A DNA stretch of 64,000 nt from Venturia oleaginea (GCA_013176395.1 JABMLP010000015.1:992001-1056000), one strand, 5' to 3'. Counted from the stretch's first letter, positions 10,399 through 22,184 are shown. The notes: generated by a model not told the origin, from the sequence alone. Numbers and translations are program-made.

Positions 10399-11362
10399 AA
10401 TTGGCGATGTAAGCACCAATCTAGGCCTCTGAATTGGTCAGCTCTCGGGAATCTAGATACCGTCGAATCTCGATTTACATTGAAGCCGTTGAACTACTTT
10501 TTTAGCCCAATGAGTGAGGTTGTATTAAGTATATTTTGAGTACTTTTTACAAGGGTGGTGGAATCGCTATCTACAAGGCTCACAAAGATAGCATGAAGTG
10601 CGGGAAACGCTCGGTTCCATACGCAAATCTCAACCGAGCTTAACGTGTATATTGGCTAATGTACAACCCGCTTTTAGCATTGCCCAGACGCTACGAGATT
10701 CGACGGTACGTACCTTCACTTCCTGTCGAAATTTGCTTGACCTATCCACATTGGGAATAACAGTCCCTCTCAGTCATATTCTCATTCGAGATTCCATCTA
10801 TACCATATCCTTTGTCGCCATCAAAACGACAACTCAATACTCCTACGACCTTTCCTAGGTGCCCATCGGACCTCACTTGACAGATCTAGTCTGACTGCGC
10901 ACCATAGTTCCTGGAATGAAAGCACCCCATAAGATGTTTTGACAACAAAAGACACCGGATTGAACCGGGGTCAAAACAGAACCAATTCGACATTATATTT
11001 CATCTCAGATATGCCTGTGTATATGTGTACATATGCGCCACATAACCTCTTGTGCAAAGCGCGAAGAGAGGAACACCATGCTCCTCCTTTCCCTCAAAAG
11101 ATAAGCAAACCAACCAAACAATAGCGAATCAAGCCATTGACACAAATAATGTGATCGCCAGATATCTTCGTTCTAAACGAGTTCCCCCATCCATATATAC
11201 AAGCTTCGCCCGCCACTTTGACCGTCCAGAGAAGCAGTTCAGAGAGCACAAACACCTAGAGTATAGAGGCAAATCATCTCTTGCACCAAAAATGCCGCCA
11301 AAATATCGAAAAGAAAGCCGCCAATATATGCGGAGCACAATGTCAAAAGAAGCAGTATAGCC
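10399..11362. other. intergenic, no gene recognised
   Basis: Downstream of GT2. No frame with family resemblance or supported splicing. Confidence 0.4.
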
Positions 11363-14010
11363 CTAACTGCTAAAAAAGAAGCTTGCAACAAAACAGGCCG
11401 TCGTGAATAACGTGGTAAAATCATAGAGAAATTCAAACTTTGCATCCCGGTATCCCCATCCAATCATCTTCGCCTTCTCCGTGGGTCTACGAACTCCGTT
11501 TTTCGCGTCCACAATAAGGAGTTCGTCGTTGGCAGGCATATTGGGAGGATCGATGGCGTAGGTAATCGGAACCCAAAAGGCACCAACGATGACGAGCCAA
11601 GCGAGTGGTGGCCAGAAGGCATGGGTAAGGAGGCATAGTAGTCTGTCGTGGATGTTGTCGTTTTGCGCCACGCAGCGGGAGGAGGAGAGCGAGATGGCAG
11701 ACAGACAGAAGTAGACGTAGATGACGTGGTACATTCCGTTATAATTGAAGAGAATGGCTTTCAATCGTCGGAAGAGGTGGGCGCGGGTGGCAGGATCGCG
11801 TTCGTTGAGTTCATCTTTGAGGGAACCGGTTGGTTTGAAGGTTTGCACTTTGCCACCGAGCCATTTAGGGAGAAAGAAGGAGCGGACGACGGAGAGGGAG
11901 ATGTAGGGCGACATCCATAGTTGAGAGCGTGCGCCACGTTGACCTGTTGCGTAACCGGCGGGGAGATAGAGCGCGAATTCGCAGAGACGGTTGATGATGA
12001 CTGCAGCGAAGCAGGCACGCACGAGCCATTTGAGTTGGTCGAAGTCTGCGTATGCGATGAGTGGTTTTCCAGACATGAGGACGATGGGTAGGGCAAAAAG
12101 AGAAATCATTAGTGGAATGTTGTATAGTGAGAGAAGGGCGAAGAGAAATCCAGAGACACGGGGCATGAACCTCATGCCGCTGATGTTTTTGCCCCAAAGA
12201 CAGAAGTTGAGTTTGAAGGAGGTATCGACAGTTCCGATGGCCTAATGTGAAATTAAGGTCAGCGAATATACATGCGCGTTGTCATGTTGTGCAACATACC
12301 CATCGTGTTCGCTGCTTCAGGTGGCTGGCGAAGGAGTCGGGCACGGTGCCAAATTGCAGGGGTTCGTGAACATAAGCGGTCTTCCATCCTTTACCGAGCA
12401 TGAGTGTCGATGTTGCAACATCCTCCGCAAGGGATCCCAGAGGAATCATTCCAATGTCTTCGACAGCTTCCCGACGGAAAACATAGCCAGAGCCTGTGCA
12501 CCATGCAACTCCTAGGGCATCTTTGATTGGTTCGCAAATGTGTACGAAGAAATCCAAGCTCTGCGCTAAAGGATCGCCTCTGGGGATGTTGTAGAAAAGC
12601 TATGGGTCGTGAGTAACAGCATTTTAGTCTCGGAGAACAGGCGCTGCATCCATACCTGAGGGGGACAGGCCATGGCCATCTTGGGATCATTAACCATATG
12701 AGGAAGGAGAGCTCGCAGCCAGTGTGGCTCCGGAATCATATCTACTGAATGTGAGTAACAAAGCTCGCGCAAAGTGCAGGAGCGCAATCCTTACCAGCGT
12801 CCAAAGCAGCAATGTAGGACGATGCGCCACCATACATATGGCAAACCTCTTCGAATCCGTAGTTCAAGTTACCGGCCTTGAAGTGATGCGGAACTCCCGG
12901 AATCTTCTTTCGGGCGCGGTATTGCAAATTCTGGTAATTGCATATCTGGGCGAGATTGTTGATAGCCGTTTCCAGGTCAGCGTCAGCTCCATCGTCCAAA
13001 ACAACAACCCGGTATCTTTCCCGAGGATAATCAATCTCGCAGGCTGCTCGTGCGGTGTCAACAATGAGGTCCACCTCTTCCTTGCAGCATGTAATAAACA
13101 CGTCCACACTTGGTACATCCTCGCCAACCAGTCGTAATTGGGGTCGATTTCTTGATTTCAGGATGAAGACGTTCCACAGAGTTTGGATGAAAAGGGGAAT
13201 AGCAACAGCAACTTCCGTGCCAATGAACACCCACGCCATGGGGAATGTCTTGCCTGTCTTTCTTTGCGAAGACAAGACGAATATGATGCGAAGTGTGAAG
13301 TACGTCCAGTACGCTACCAGCGTTAGGATGCATAGAATTGGCGACATTTTGAAGATGACTCGCTTCCATGGTGGCATGTGGGCATGGTCGTCCTTGCGAT
13401 TGAGCTCGATCGTATGCATGTCCCGCAGGCCAGTCTTCTCGTTGAGCTCAATGGAGGACATATTAGGTATTAATGATTTGAAAGCATCGGTGCTTTGCTG
13501 TTCATCTGTTAGGCAATCGATCTGAAGTATCTGCAGGATCTGGAGTCATACATATGGAGAGTTCTGGTACGGTGTGGGTGACTGAGATCCGGACATGCCC
13601 ATCAATGTAGCCTCACTCTCTGGTCGACTTGCAGACAGCCATGGCCTTGTTGCCGCTGGAGTCACGAATGATTCTCCCCCCATCGGTGTTCCTGGAGGGC
13701 TGTCGTAGAGATCGGACAAAGTCCTGTGGCCCTGTACTCGTCCTAGTCCAGGATGCTGCCTTGTATTTGTTGGTGCTTGAGGGTAGCCCGAGTTGTAACT
13801 CTCTCGTCTCGACGTCGTGTCGGAGCCATCTCTTAACGTGTCGGAGCCGTCCTTTTCAATGCTGGATTCTGGTGATATGGATCGTTGGGATTGTGATGGT
13901 TGCTGCGACATGTAGGGAGAATTAAAAGGGTTTTGGTGGATATCTTCTGCGCTCTCGTTGTTGAAGCCGGTTCCCATCGTGGGACGGCTGGGATGTTGGC
14001 TGTATGGCAT
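11363..14010 (-). CDS. GT2: family 2 glycosyltransferase, cellulose-synthase-like (fungal GT2)
   Basis: Membrane polysaccharide synthase of the fungal GT2 type. Orthologues in Zymoseptoria and Fusarium are needed for hyphal growth on solid surfaces. Five exons: 14010-13552, 13497-12795, 12744-12656, 12599-12300 and 12241-11363; 809 residues, all phases consistent. Residues 1-153 are Ser/Pro-rich and disordered. Two membrane helices follow near 205-265. The catalytic part shows VVVLDDG near 320, the second Asp motif (LDAVDMIPEP) near 388, AEDVATS (the ED motif), and QRTRW at 513-517, which is the Q-x-x-R-W signature. Several membrane helices (around SGFLFALLSLYNIPLM, WPPLAWLVIVGAFW) and a short cytosolic tail close the protein before TAG. 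The sugar donor is not known from sequence. It is divergent from the GH12 gene with a 711-bp spacer. Intact. Confidence 0.92.
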
Positions 14011-14721
14011 GATACTCGTGTATGCTTATACTTTCATGGTTCGAGCGAGGAGAAGTATGAGAGAAGCAACGGCCGGTACCGAGAGAGTATATTATCGGGA
14101 GCGCTCAATAAAAGGAAGTGAATCGATCAAAGCAAGAATTGAAGACGAAACTGTTGAAAGGGGAAGAGGGAGATCAAGAAAACAAAGCGATCAAGGTCCC
14201 GAATTGGGTGGATCTTCCATGGTGGCTGGCCATGTCTCGGGAGTCGGGGGCAAGCGATCAGTCCTGGTAGCAAGTGACGGTCCATGGTCAGGGATAGTTT
14301 CAACGAGTAATGAGCAGCGGATGGCTGGCTGCTACGATGTCCTGCTAGGCTCGGATGACGGAGATGATAAGGAGGCTAAATTTGGCGAATGGCAAATCGT
14401 TTTGCGGTCGTGCTGCGACTCTGGCTGGGTATCCAGCGGTCGTGCAGTGGTCGTGCTGCGACTGTCGCTGACCATCTAGCAGTACGCGTTCTTGTTCCTC
14501 AAGATTGTCGGATCCCCATGCCCAAGATTGCTGGTTGCTGCTGCTGCTGCTGCCGCCATTATTGTTGATTCTTGCATCCTTCCACACTCGTTTTGTTCCA
14601 CCGACCAAACATCAGATTAACACTTAACAGTCGGCCTCTACGCGCGCATTGTTCGACTCGTCCATCTACGCGCATTGTTCTACTCGTCCATCGACACCCG
14701 CATCCCATACCCTCCTCCAAC
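14011..14721. promoter_or_regulatory. shared divergent promoter region of GT2 and GH12 genes
   Basis: The two genes face away from each other, so this 711-bp spacer must hold both promoters. It contains a GCTGCTGCTGCTGCTG run near 14536, a repeated segment GGTCGTGCTGCGACT (near 14406 and 14450), and a tandem repeat just before the GH12 start. No binding site is assigned. Confidence 0.5.
14638..14691 (+). repeat. two-copy tandem repeat in the GH12 5' leader
   Basis: Copy one (14638-14665) and copy two (14666-14691) share CGCATTGTT(C)GACTCGTCCAT-type sequence. They differ by one CG dinucleotide and one substitution. It ends about 30 bases before the GH12 ATG, so it is probably in the transcript leader. 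Confidence 0.6.
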
Positions 14722-16187
14722 ATGAAGGTTACGCACACCCTTTTCAGCGGCCTTCTGCTCGTGCTGCCGATTGCAGTCACGGTGGGCATCTACATCGGCC
14801 TCAACGTCGAGCAAATCTTCCACTCGGGCTTCAAGGGCTCCTACGGCATCCCATCCGACTCGGGATCCATCCTACCAAAGGCTGGCACGTCGACCTACTG
14901 CCAGAAATCGATAGGAATCACACCGCAAAACAGGAGATACACGTGTAGGTTTCGTTTCTTTGGCTCCGTCTGTCTGTTCCTGCAGTAGTCCGGCCTTTGT
15001 CAGACGTGTTCTCACTAGTCAGACATTGGCTGTCGTTCGTTTCATCAGCGCAAAACTAAGCTCTTAGCACCGGGAGACCCGCTGAGCTGTGGAGTGGCGT
15101 TGGCAGGGTTTCGCTAGCCTCCGCCAAAACCTGCTGGGAGACGCCCTGGTTCGGAGGGCACCCCGGCCGCAAAAGAGTTGCAAGAAGCTGACGGTTCATG
15201 TGCAGACAATCCTAATCAATGGGGTCTCGATGCTAACGACGCCTCGGGCATGTGCATGAACGTACGTATACCATCATGAAGCAAGACGAATATGGCTCTG
15301 ATTGTGCCCGTCCAGATAACCACGTCGGACAGAGTCGCTGCTGCTTCGTCGCTCGCCGCTCCCTGGACAGTGACATGGAAATATCCTCAAGGCCCAAGTA
15401 AGTGCATTCCCGCCGTTCGTCGAGGTGCATGCGCCAAGCGTCCCACAACGGCTCCGTGCATGCTCACCACGGCCGCGGCTCTTATCTGGCACCGCCCGCT
15501 AATCAACTTTGCCAACAGGTGAGGCTCCCGTGCACGCTTTCCCCAATGCGAAGCTCGCCATCAGCTCCCTGCCAATGCAGCTGTCGTCTTTTACTTCCCT
15601 CGACCTCGATGTCGACTGGCACTATGCTGTCGGCAACGATAACAAAACTGTCTCGGCCTCGTCTGAACTGTCTGCCGCCGGCTTGAATGCCAATGTGTGC
15701 GTGGATATGTTCTTCGGCGCCACCAGCTCTCTCAGTTCAAGCACAACGACTTCGACATATGAAGTCATGGTCTGGTTTGGCCAGTACGGAGCTGCGACAC
15801 AACCTATTGGCCTTGCGACCGGTGCTCTCCAGAGCGTATCCGTGAATGGGACGGTGTTGTAAGTGCTTTGAACCCCTCCGACACTCCTTTAGCTCGTGTA
15901 GCCACCGTGATCATCCGCACGTATTGACATTCGCTAACATCACCATCAGCAACCTGTACTACGGTGTTAACGGCCTCCAGCAAAAGGTTTTTACCTGGGT
16001 CGCAGCACAAAACACCACGCGCTTTGTTGGAGATATTGGCCCTTTGCTCAACAACCTTGGGACCGAACAAGGTCCGCAGAAGAATGAGTATTTGGGCTAT
16101 GTTGCCTTTGGCTCCGAAGCCTTATATGCGCCGACAAACATGACCTTCTCGGTAAACGAGCTGTCTATGAAGTTGAACTCAAAGTAA
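14722..16187 (+). CDS. GH12 endoglucanase-like protein with N-terminal membrane anchor
   Basis: Glycoside hydrolase family 12 cleaves beta-1,4-glucan or xyloglucan. Five exons: 14722-14944, 15206-15261, 15316-15397, 15519-15858 and 15950-16187; 312 residues with consistent phases. Residues about 8-32 form a single hydrophobic segment (LLVLPIAVTVGIYIGLNV) without an obvious signal-peptidase site, so it may be a type II anchor. The jelly-roll domain follows: WGLDANDASG, DLDVDWHYAV, then YEVMVWF with the nucleophile Glu at 202, VNGTVFNLYYG, and FGSEAL with the acid/base Glu at about 290. Both catalytic Glu residues are present, so it should be active. The first intron is long (261 bp) and GC-rich; the others are 54-121 bp. 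Substrate pre-digestion outside the cell or cell-wall remodelling are both possible. Intact. Confidence 0.88.
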
Positions 16188-18827
16188 ATTAGCGATCATT
16201 ATGCCTTGTTGTGGTGTTTGGTGCTTGGGACTTTGGATAGAAGGGCTTTTTCTGGGATGCTGGGAGAGAACATACTCGCATCGCTTATGAGAAAACTAAT
16301 GAACTGTATAACAAAGCTTACAAAAAGCCGAAAGCGGGCTTGGTAGTAATCAATAACTCGCTGGATACCTTGTTACTCTCGTGAACACTACTTGTTCATG
16401 ATCAGCCAATCGTCATTTCGGTTTACTCCGGTTATCCGAACGACACCTGATCGTCAAACTCTCCACACTGCGATCTGCTTCATTCTAGAAGACTTACGGT
16501 GGTCAACATTTGGAACTCACTAGTCTTCACTCTAGCAATATCATTTACACGACTCCAACCATCTTGACTTCCAGTCAGCAACCTGCGCATGATCTTGATA
16601 GCGATCTCCAAAACCTGTCAGCAACGAATACTCGCACAATACCCAGAACCTCGGTAAAGTTCAGCCTTGTCCACCTCCTCCTCCGTTATCCCTGTCGAAT
16701 GCTAATGAAGGTTCCACGATCCCCGTCTCCATTACTTAGATACCGTGTTATTGGCGACACTAGAGCTTAATCGAGTAGTAAGCGGAGGATCAGTCACGTT
16801 ATCTATATTCCAACGAAGACGTCTTACCTTGAAAACAATATCCCCGGGAACCTATTTCCATAGAGAGTACCCTTAGTCTAAAATTTTCAATATGCTATCA
16901 GCTTTCGAAGGTAGGAAAGCTAAAAGAAAGCGTGACCGTGCCAAGAGGAGCTACTCGGTTTCGCCAATTAACTCGGTACCGGAGTTTGTCAGCACAGACG
17001 TAATATTTCACGCGTGGACGAAGTTTAGATGCAAAAATCAGACCTAGTTTGTGGTTCGTTTTGGCGGGTTACCCAATACGGTATGTGTTGCTGGGCCAAC
17101 CTCGTTCCTACCAGCACGCCCCAGGTTAGTTTCAACAACGAATGGAAACAGCCCTCCAGTAGGGTTGATTTGCCAGTCAGTAGCTTCAGATCTTGTCGAT
17201 CAGCCTATGAACCAATCGATACCAATCAGAAAGTTGAAATTACCCTTGGGCGCGCCGGTATTCCTATCGTGGGTTTGGGTTACTGTTGCGGTGAGGAGTG
17301 GCATGGAGCTGCTGGCATTGCTCAGCTCTTTTGGAATACTTTCTCGATACCTCGTCCTGGCGAACATCGTTGTTCAACAAAGGGGATATTGCTTTGACAT
17401 AGGTTCATCTCCCTTACGACGGCGGTTATTCCTTCGCCCACCTTATTCATCACCTGACGGTTTGACAGCCTCGTGCGCATAGGTATCTCAATATGGAAGG
17501 AGATGCTGGAATCGAGTCACCCTGATTCAGCTCGTCTGGGATTCTACAAGGTTACCCTGTGCAGGCATCATTCCCTGCGGGTAGGCAGGCAGGCATCCAC
17601 GTTATCACGTATCTGACCGACAACCGGTAGTACCAGGCTTGTGGGATCAGTAGTTCAGTACTATCCGCATTCCAGACAACGTCATCACGCTCACCATTGC
17701 TGAAGGCGTGGCTGGTATATGCATTTTCACTGAGATATGCTGTCCCCAGTTAAGTCACGTCCTTACCGTACTCTGTTCCCTCTAGGAGAGATTGAACACG
17801 ATCCCTGTTCTCAGGGACATCGTTCTTCGCTCATTACTTTTGAACTTTGCATGAAAATGCTGGCAACAGATCAAGATCAACCTTGGCTGCGAAAATCCAG
17901 CTCGCCTAGGATTCTTCGCAAACACCTTGTCCTTATACAACATCTCGTCCGCGGAAATCATTGTCTGATCGACAAGCGCTTTGCTCCAGCCTCGTGCCAA
18001 GGCGGATCTCCCTAAAGGAAGATCCGTCTATGCGATATTAGTGGCCAGCTCTCCAATCGAGGGATTTTGTCTGTTTGGGATGTACTGTCCTGATCCATGT
18101 TACCTTCTGACTCTTTCCCACAACGCATTGAGCCCTCTCTCATCTGGAAGAACGACTTACACATTCCAGAGATAACGAGACTTGTAATCAATTTCATCCT
18201 TGTTACAACTTGTTTTCGCACATTCGGACAGCAAGACATGTTGCCCGTCAATTGACTCCGATCATGATAAGAACTTCGTTGCTACCTATCATCCAGTGAC
18301 CTGCGCAGAAATAATGTCTCACTCAAACCGAATCTTTATGCTGCTTTTCTTTCATACACAGGCATGGTTAGTTTCCAGTCTGGAGATCTCTTCTGCTTTG
18401 GCATCAATTCTCAGAGCACACCATATCGTCAGGTCACAGTTCCTTTTTTGAAAAAATAAAAATTCCGATATCGTTATCGTTATCGAATGACAACGCATAT
18501 TTACTGATTGCGGGATGTACTCTTCTCCAGTAGCAAGAACCTCACCACAACTTCTCAGTTAGTTCTATCCCGTCCTATAATTCAGGTATACACGCGCGTT
18601 CTTTGCAGGTAAATTCCCAGGAGTTCATTGGATACAGAGAATCCAAAAAGCAAACAAGATAATGGACTGCAACTTGTATCTTCCAGCAGAAACGACTCTG
18701 AGTCCGCCAACTCCAGAAATATTTAAGTGTTTCATGTATGCCTTGAACATAAATCTGGAGAAGCCTATCGCATTCCTAGTTCCATTTCTCATCTTCAACA
18801 TGTGCCCTATCTTCTCCTCCATCGGCC
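16188..18827. other. long gene-poor stretch, nothing recognised
   Basis: 2.6 kb without a supportable gene. Several frames of 70-140 codons exist on both strands (for example around 17050-17480), but none has family resemblance, splice support or a coherent start. No inverted terminal repeats or LTR pairs noticed. Confidence 0.4.
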
Positions 18828-19539
18828 ATGCTTTCCACCGCCTCACCTCACGCTGTCGACGCCAAAAAAGTAAGCCACGTTATTCCACATCCTTCCTTCC
18901 CTTTTCGAGATCTTGCCTGATCTATTTCCCCAGCCCCTTCCACACCAACAGAAACACCCACTACCTCCAAAATCTCCATCGCAACGAATTTCTAATCCCA
19001 GCTTTCCAGTATCTCAGCTTGAGAAACATTCAACGCCCTACTCCTCGACAATCAGTGTCTCAACATACATAAACACGACAACAAGTCCTCGTTCAATATC
19101 AACACCGACAAGTCCTCTCTTCCCATCAAGCTGGACTATCTCCTCCCCCACAAATCCTCAAACAGTAACCTCGTCACCAACCGCATCTCTCTCCCCAACT
19201 TTACCCTGGGGCGAAACACCAATAACAACCATCCTCTCTCCCTCTCCCTCCCCCTCTCCCGCGCCTCGAATCCCCGACCGTATTGGACCAATCTCGCATG
19301 GAAGTGCGCGACCAAATGCGAGTACCACGAGTGTGAATTCAAGGACTTGTCCGTGGGGAGAGTCACCGTGTCCATGGGAGGAAATGCATAGTTCGTCTGA
19401 GAAGTTGGGCATGAGTGGGAGGCTTGGTGGGTCTTCTACTTCTGTTGTTTATTCTACGAATGCGGAGGGGGGTTCGGTGGAGACGAGGATTCTTGCCGGT
19501 AAGAAGGTTACGATGCCGAGGGGACGAGTGGTATTTTGA
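18828..19539 (+). CDS. Ser/Pro/Thr-rich protein with PWGE motifs, unknown function
   Basis: Two exons, 18828-18869 and 18934-19539, give 215 residues. The first encodes only MLSTASPHAVDAKK. The donor GTAAGC and acceptor TTTCCCCAG are good and the phase fits. The product is low-complexity: Ser, Thr and Pro dominate residues 20-115. Three short aromatic/acidic motifs stand out, LPWGETPI, CPWGESP and CPWEEMH, then a Gly/Ser segment and a basic tail (GKKVTMPRGRVVF). No signal peptide, membrane helix or known domain. The repeated PWGE motif could be a short binding peptide; that is a guess. I do not recognise the family. Confidence 0.6.
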
Positions 19540-20314
19540 TTCTCTGGGGCGAGGTGGAAAAAGAAGATAAGGGTATTGGTTTCTGAAGTCATGGATATGC
19601 TATTTTAATGGGGTTGGAGTTTAGGGGTGGGGCGTTGAGATGTGGAGATATATTGTGAAGAAAGGATGGTTGTGGGATTCTGAAGTTATAATTTTACAAG
19701 GGAACTAAGGCTATTAGATCTCGAGAGGAAGGATCAAGACTTGTGAACTGTGCTTGCGAGGGCGTTTGCGAGATTCCCATGGTATGGATTATTACTGAGC
19801 GAATGGATATGATTCTGCTAAGGCTTTGACACTTTGGTCATTTGAGATATTAATAGCAAACTCCATCCCTCTCAGGAAACGTAGTGTCAATAGAATAGAC
19901 GGCTACAGGTTCAATAAGATCTCGACATCTTTATCAGGAATACAGGTTCAAATTGAGATATCCATCGCACCGAATGCGAATCGTTGAGGTGTGTGCGACT
20001 GAGGAACTGAAGATCGTATAAATGGTAATGCATGTGAGATATGTGGGGCAGAGTCTCTTCGTTTCGAGCGGGCTACTTTGTGAGATCTGAAAGGCTTAAG
20101 CATTAGCAGTGTTATTCTTGTTTGAGAATGTTCTCTTACTAGGCAAACATAGTTATCTCTTGCTTGCAACTCGCTGGATGGATGAGCTTATTACAGCTCA
20201 CTTAGATCACATCAATAGAATAGATACACTGCATCTCACCGGGCAAAGTCTCAATTTCCACGTCCCAAGCGACCGCCCAACGATTGTTCTAACAGGGTAT
20301 CGTCGTGTATTGTA
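19540..20314. other. intergenic, no gene recognised
   Basis: Lies between convergent small genes, so it includes both 3' regions. No gene seen. Confidence 0.4.
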
Positions 20315-20893
20315 CTATGCTGCTGGCCCTATTTCTGGCAGAATCCCAGCTCCTCTCTGCAAGACTTGCCTGCAATGAATGAAACCACAATGTCTGCTCC
20401 CTACGATCTGCCCATATAGGGGCCACCATTTCTCTCTCACCAAGCAGCAAACGCCTCCTGCTGCTGGTAATGGGGAATTCCCATCTTCTCCCTCCATATC
20501 CACGCTGGCTGCGCGGCTGGCGGCAGGGATGCCAGCCTCCTCTCCTTCTTCTCCTGCTCCATCCTCACCTTTTCGGCGGCGCGGGCTGGGGGCTCTTTTT
20601 CGTCGTCTGTGTCGTAGGCAGACGAGCCCGGACGAGAGACGGGGCGAGAGTAGAAGATGGTGGTGGTGGCTGCGGAGGAGGAGGCGGCGCGTGGGTCGAG
20701 GGTGCTCTGGATGTTGTATTAGTACTCTGGGTTCCAGCAAAGCGCGATGAAGCTCTAATAGAAATAGAATGCCGTCCAAAGCATTTCGGTGTTGAGAAGT
20801 CTCTAGCACGAAGCAACACGCCGGCTGCTGACGAGACGAATCTAACAAAGCTAGAGGCGTGGGAATCAGTGGGTGAGGGCTAGTACGTACCAT
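20315..20893 (-). CDS. small conserved-looking protein of unknown function, 107 residues
   Basis: Three exons on the minus strand: 20893-20891, 20706-20441 and 20369-20315. The first exon is just the ATG, followed by GTACGT. The intron carries a TACTAATAC branch site close to its acceptor ATCCAG. The protein begins MSTLDPRAASSSAATTT, has an acidic stretch (AYDTDDEKEP), a charged helix (EKVRMEQEKKERRLASL), then PAWIWREKMGIPHYQQQEAF and ends LPEIGPAA. The aromatic C-terminal half looks structured; the N-terminal half does not. Longer frames in the same interval on both strands are compositional artefacts of the GC-rich, Pro/His-coding sequence. No family assigned. A short upstream frame (20983-20903) may control it. 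Confidence 0.6.
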   Translation of the reverse strand: MVRTSPHPLIPTPLALLDSSRQQPACCFVLETSQHRNALDGILFLLELHRALLEPRVLIQHPEHPRPTRRLLLRSHHHHLLLSPRLSSGLVCLRHRRRKRAPSPRRRKGEDGAGEEGEEAGIPAASRAASVDMEGEDGNSPLPAAGGVCCLVREKWWPLYGQIVGSRHCGFIHCRQVLQRGAGILPEIGPAA

Positions 20894-20902
20894 CTGTTGA
20901 GC

Positions 20903-20983
20903 TTAAGCTAAGTAGCCGTAGGTCTGGTCGTATGATGGTCCGTAGCGACCAATGGTGGTGGAGGTTGGCGCGGAACCGGACAT
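20903..20983 (-). promoter_or_regulatory. candidate uORF of 26 codons
   Basis: Starts with a strong context (GCCACCATGTCC) and encodes MSGSAPTSTTIGRYGPSYDQ plus six residues ending in TAA. It ends ten bases before the ATG of the 107-residue protein, in the same frame. It is therefore either a translated leader peptide that limits initiation at the main ATG, or an N-terminal extension cut off by a stop. Confidence 0.4.
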
Positions 20984-22049
20984 GGTGGCGATGGCTGTAT
21001 TTGTCCTAGAGAACTTTAGAACTTTACCTAGATGAGTTGGAATGAGACAAACGTACGGAAGTGAGTGGGCTGGCAAGGATTCCAGCGATTGTCGACTTGA
21101 TGTGATGTTGATCGCGCAATAGTCAAAACCTGCAGCCCAGATACTGAATATGGCGCGAGATCTGAACGCGAGCTGCCTAGCAACCCACCAGAACACTATC
21201 TGAACCCTCTACAAGTATCCGCGGATGGTTTTGAGCCATATATCAGTCATTACAGAATAGATAAGGTCTCTTGTGGTTGCGACTACTGATAGCATTGATC
21301 GAGAGGCACCAATTCCGATCAGCTTTTCACCAGGTCAATTGCCTCTGTCGGGGTCCTAAAGACTGCGAGATACAGCAAATGGATGCGAGAACCGCCGATT
21401 TAAACAAGAAAACCCACTAGATACGGACTGAAACAGCCCTTCAATGCGGCATCGCCTTGATTGTGGACATTTCAAGGATTGGCTCTTCTAACAAATGGCA
21501 AATACAATACCATCTCCTTTCTGCAATGACCAAGAAGACAACTACTGAGATCCAGAATTAAAACGCATGAAATGGGCTTCGAGGATTTTAAGACACGATA
21601 GATATCTTGATATATATGAAAGGGAAAAAGGAATAGTCGCGCTCGGGATTGAACTTGCGACTTATAGAAAATGGCAAAAAGGGAGGGGTCCCGCCAACGA
21701 GACGACCTGGGAACCAAGTACCAAGCCAAAATCATGAGATCTATCAGCTAGCTCCCTTGAAGGAAAATTCGAGTGCTTTTGTTTATATTCCCAGCTCGCG
21801 CGTAGTCAGAAGTCTGTTCAAAGCAAAATACACAAAACAGTTCGCAAGCTTTCTTATCTTGGCCTGTGGCTTAGGAGGTGGTATATATTTGCATCTGGCC
21901 GATGGTGCGCTAGAATAGGGCGAATTTTCGAGCAATGCGATACGTCAAGGCAGCCGCTTTGTAGTCGGGCCTCACCAAGAAAAGGCGACATCATATAGAA
22001 ATCCAAGAAGTTTGCAAGGCTTCAAGAAACAAAAAGAAAAAAGAGAATT
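20984..22049. other. intergenic, no gene recognised
   Basis: Holds a degraded tRNA-like T-arm region near 21640-21670 that does not fold properly. No protein gene seen. Confidence 0.4.
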
Positions 22050-22184
22050 GGCCAGGCCAGGAATCGAACCCAGGCTTTCAGCTTGGGAATCCTTCATCCG
22101 CATATTGCTCAAGGATGCAGCCGCCTTACTCGAGGGCGACCGAGGATTCACCCGCTGATGTGCTAGCCAATGCACTACCCAGCC
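22050..22184 (-). tRNA. tRNA-like sequence with a large insertion in the anticodon loop
   Basis: On the minus strand the ends pair as a 7-bp acceptor (GGCTGGG with CCTGGCC, two G-U pairs). Next come a D arm (GTGC, loop ATTGGCTA, GCAC), a 5-bp anticodon stem (TCAGC with GCTGA) and a proper T arm (CTGGG, TTCGATT, CCTGG). The B box GGTTCGATTCC is perfect and the A box is acceptable. Between the anticodon-stem strands lie about 70 bases instead of 7. They form a hairpin of their own (GGG-GAATCC with GGATTCCC). Read at the usual 37/38 intron site, the loop lacks U33, so no anticodon can be named. The 3' loop part TTCCCAA would suit tRNA-Gly(CCC). Most likely a pseudo-tRNA or an unusual intron-bearing tRNA. 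Confidence 0.35.

Noticed and set aside
11363..16187. A secondary-metabolite or cellulose-degradation gene cluster around GT2 and GH12
   Set aside because: No further carbohydrate-active or biosynthetic core genes flank the pair within the window.
17029..18175. Overlapping plus-strand frames of 60-143 codons
   Set aside because: No family resemblance, no splice support and no preference for one frame.
20315..20893. A 192-codon single-exon minus-strand gene and a 137-codon plus-strand gene in the same place
   Set aside because: The three-exon minus-strand model has good splice sites and a more natural protein; the others are Arg/Pro/His- or Gly-rich shadow frames.
21620..21740. Second tRNA on the minus strand (T-arm-like AGTTCAATCC)
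   Set aside because: T-stem does not pair and no acceptor partner exists; at best a remnant.
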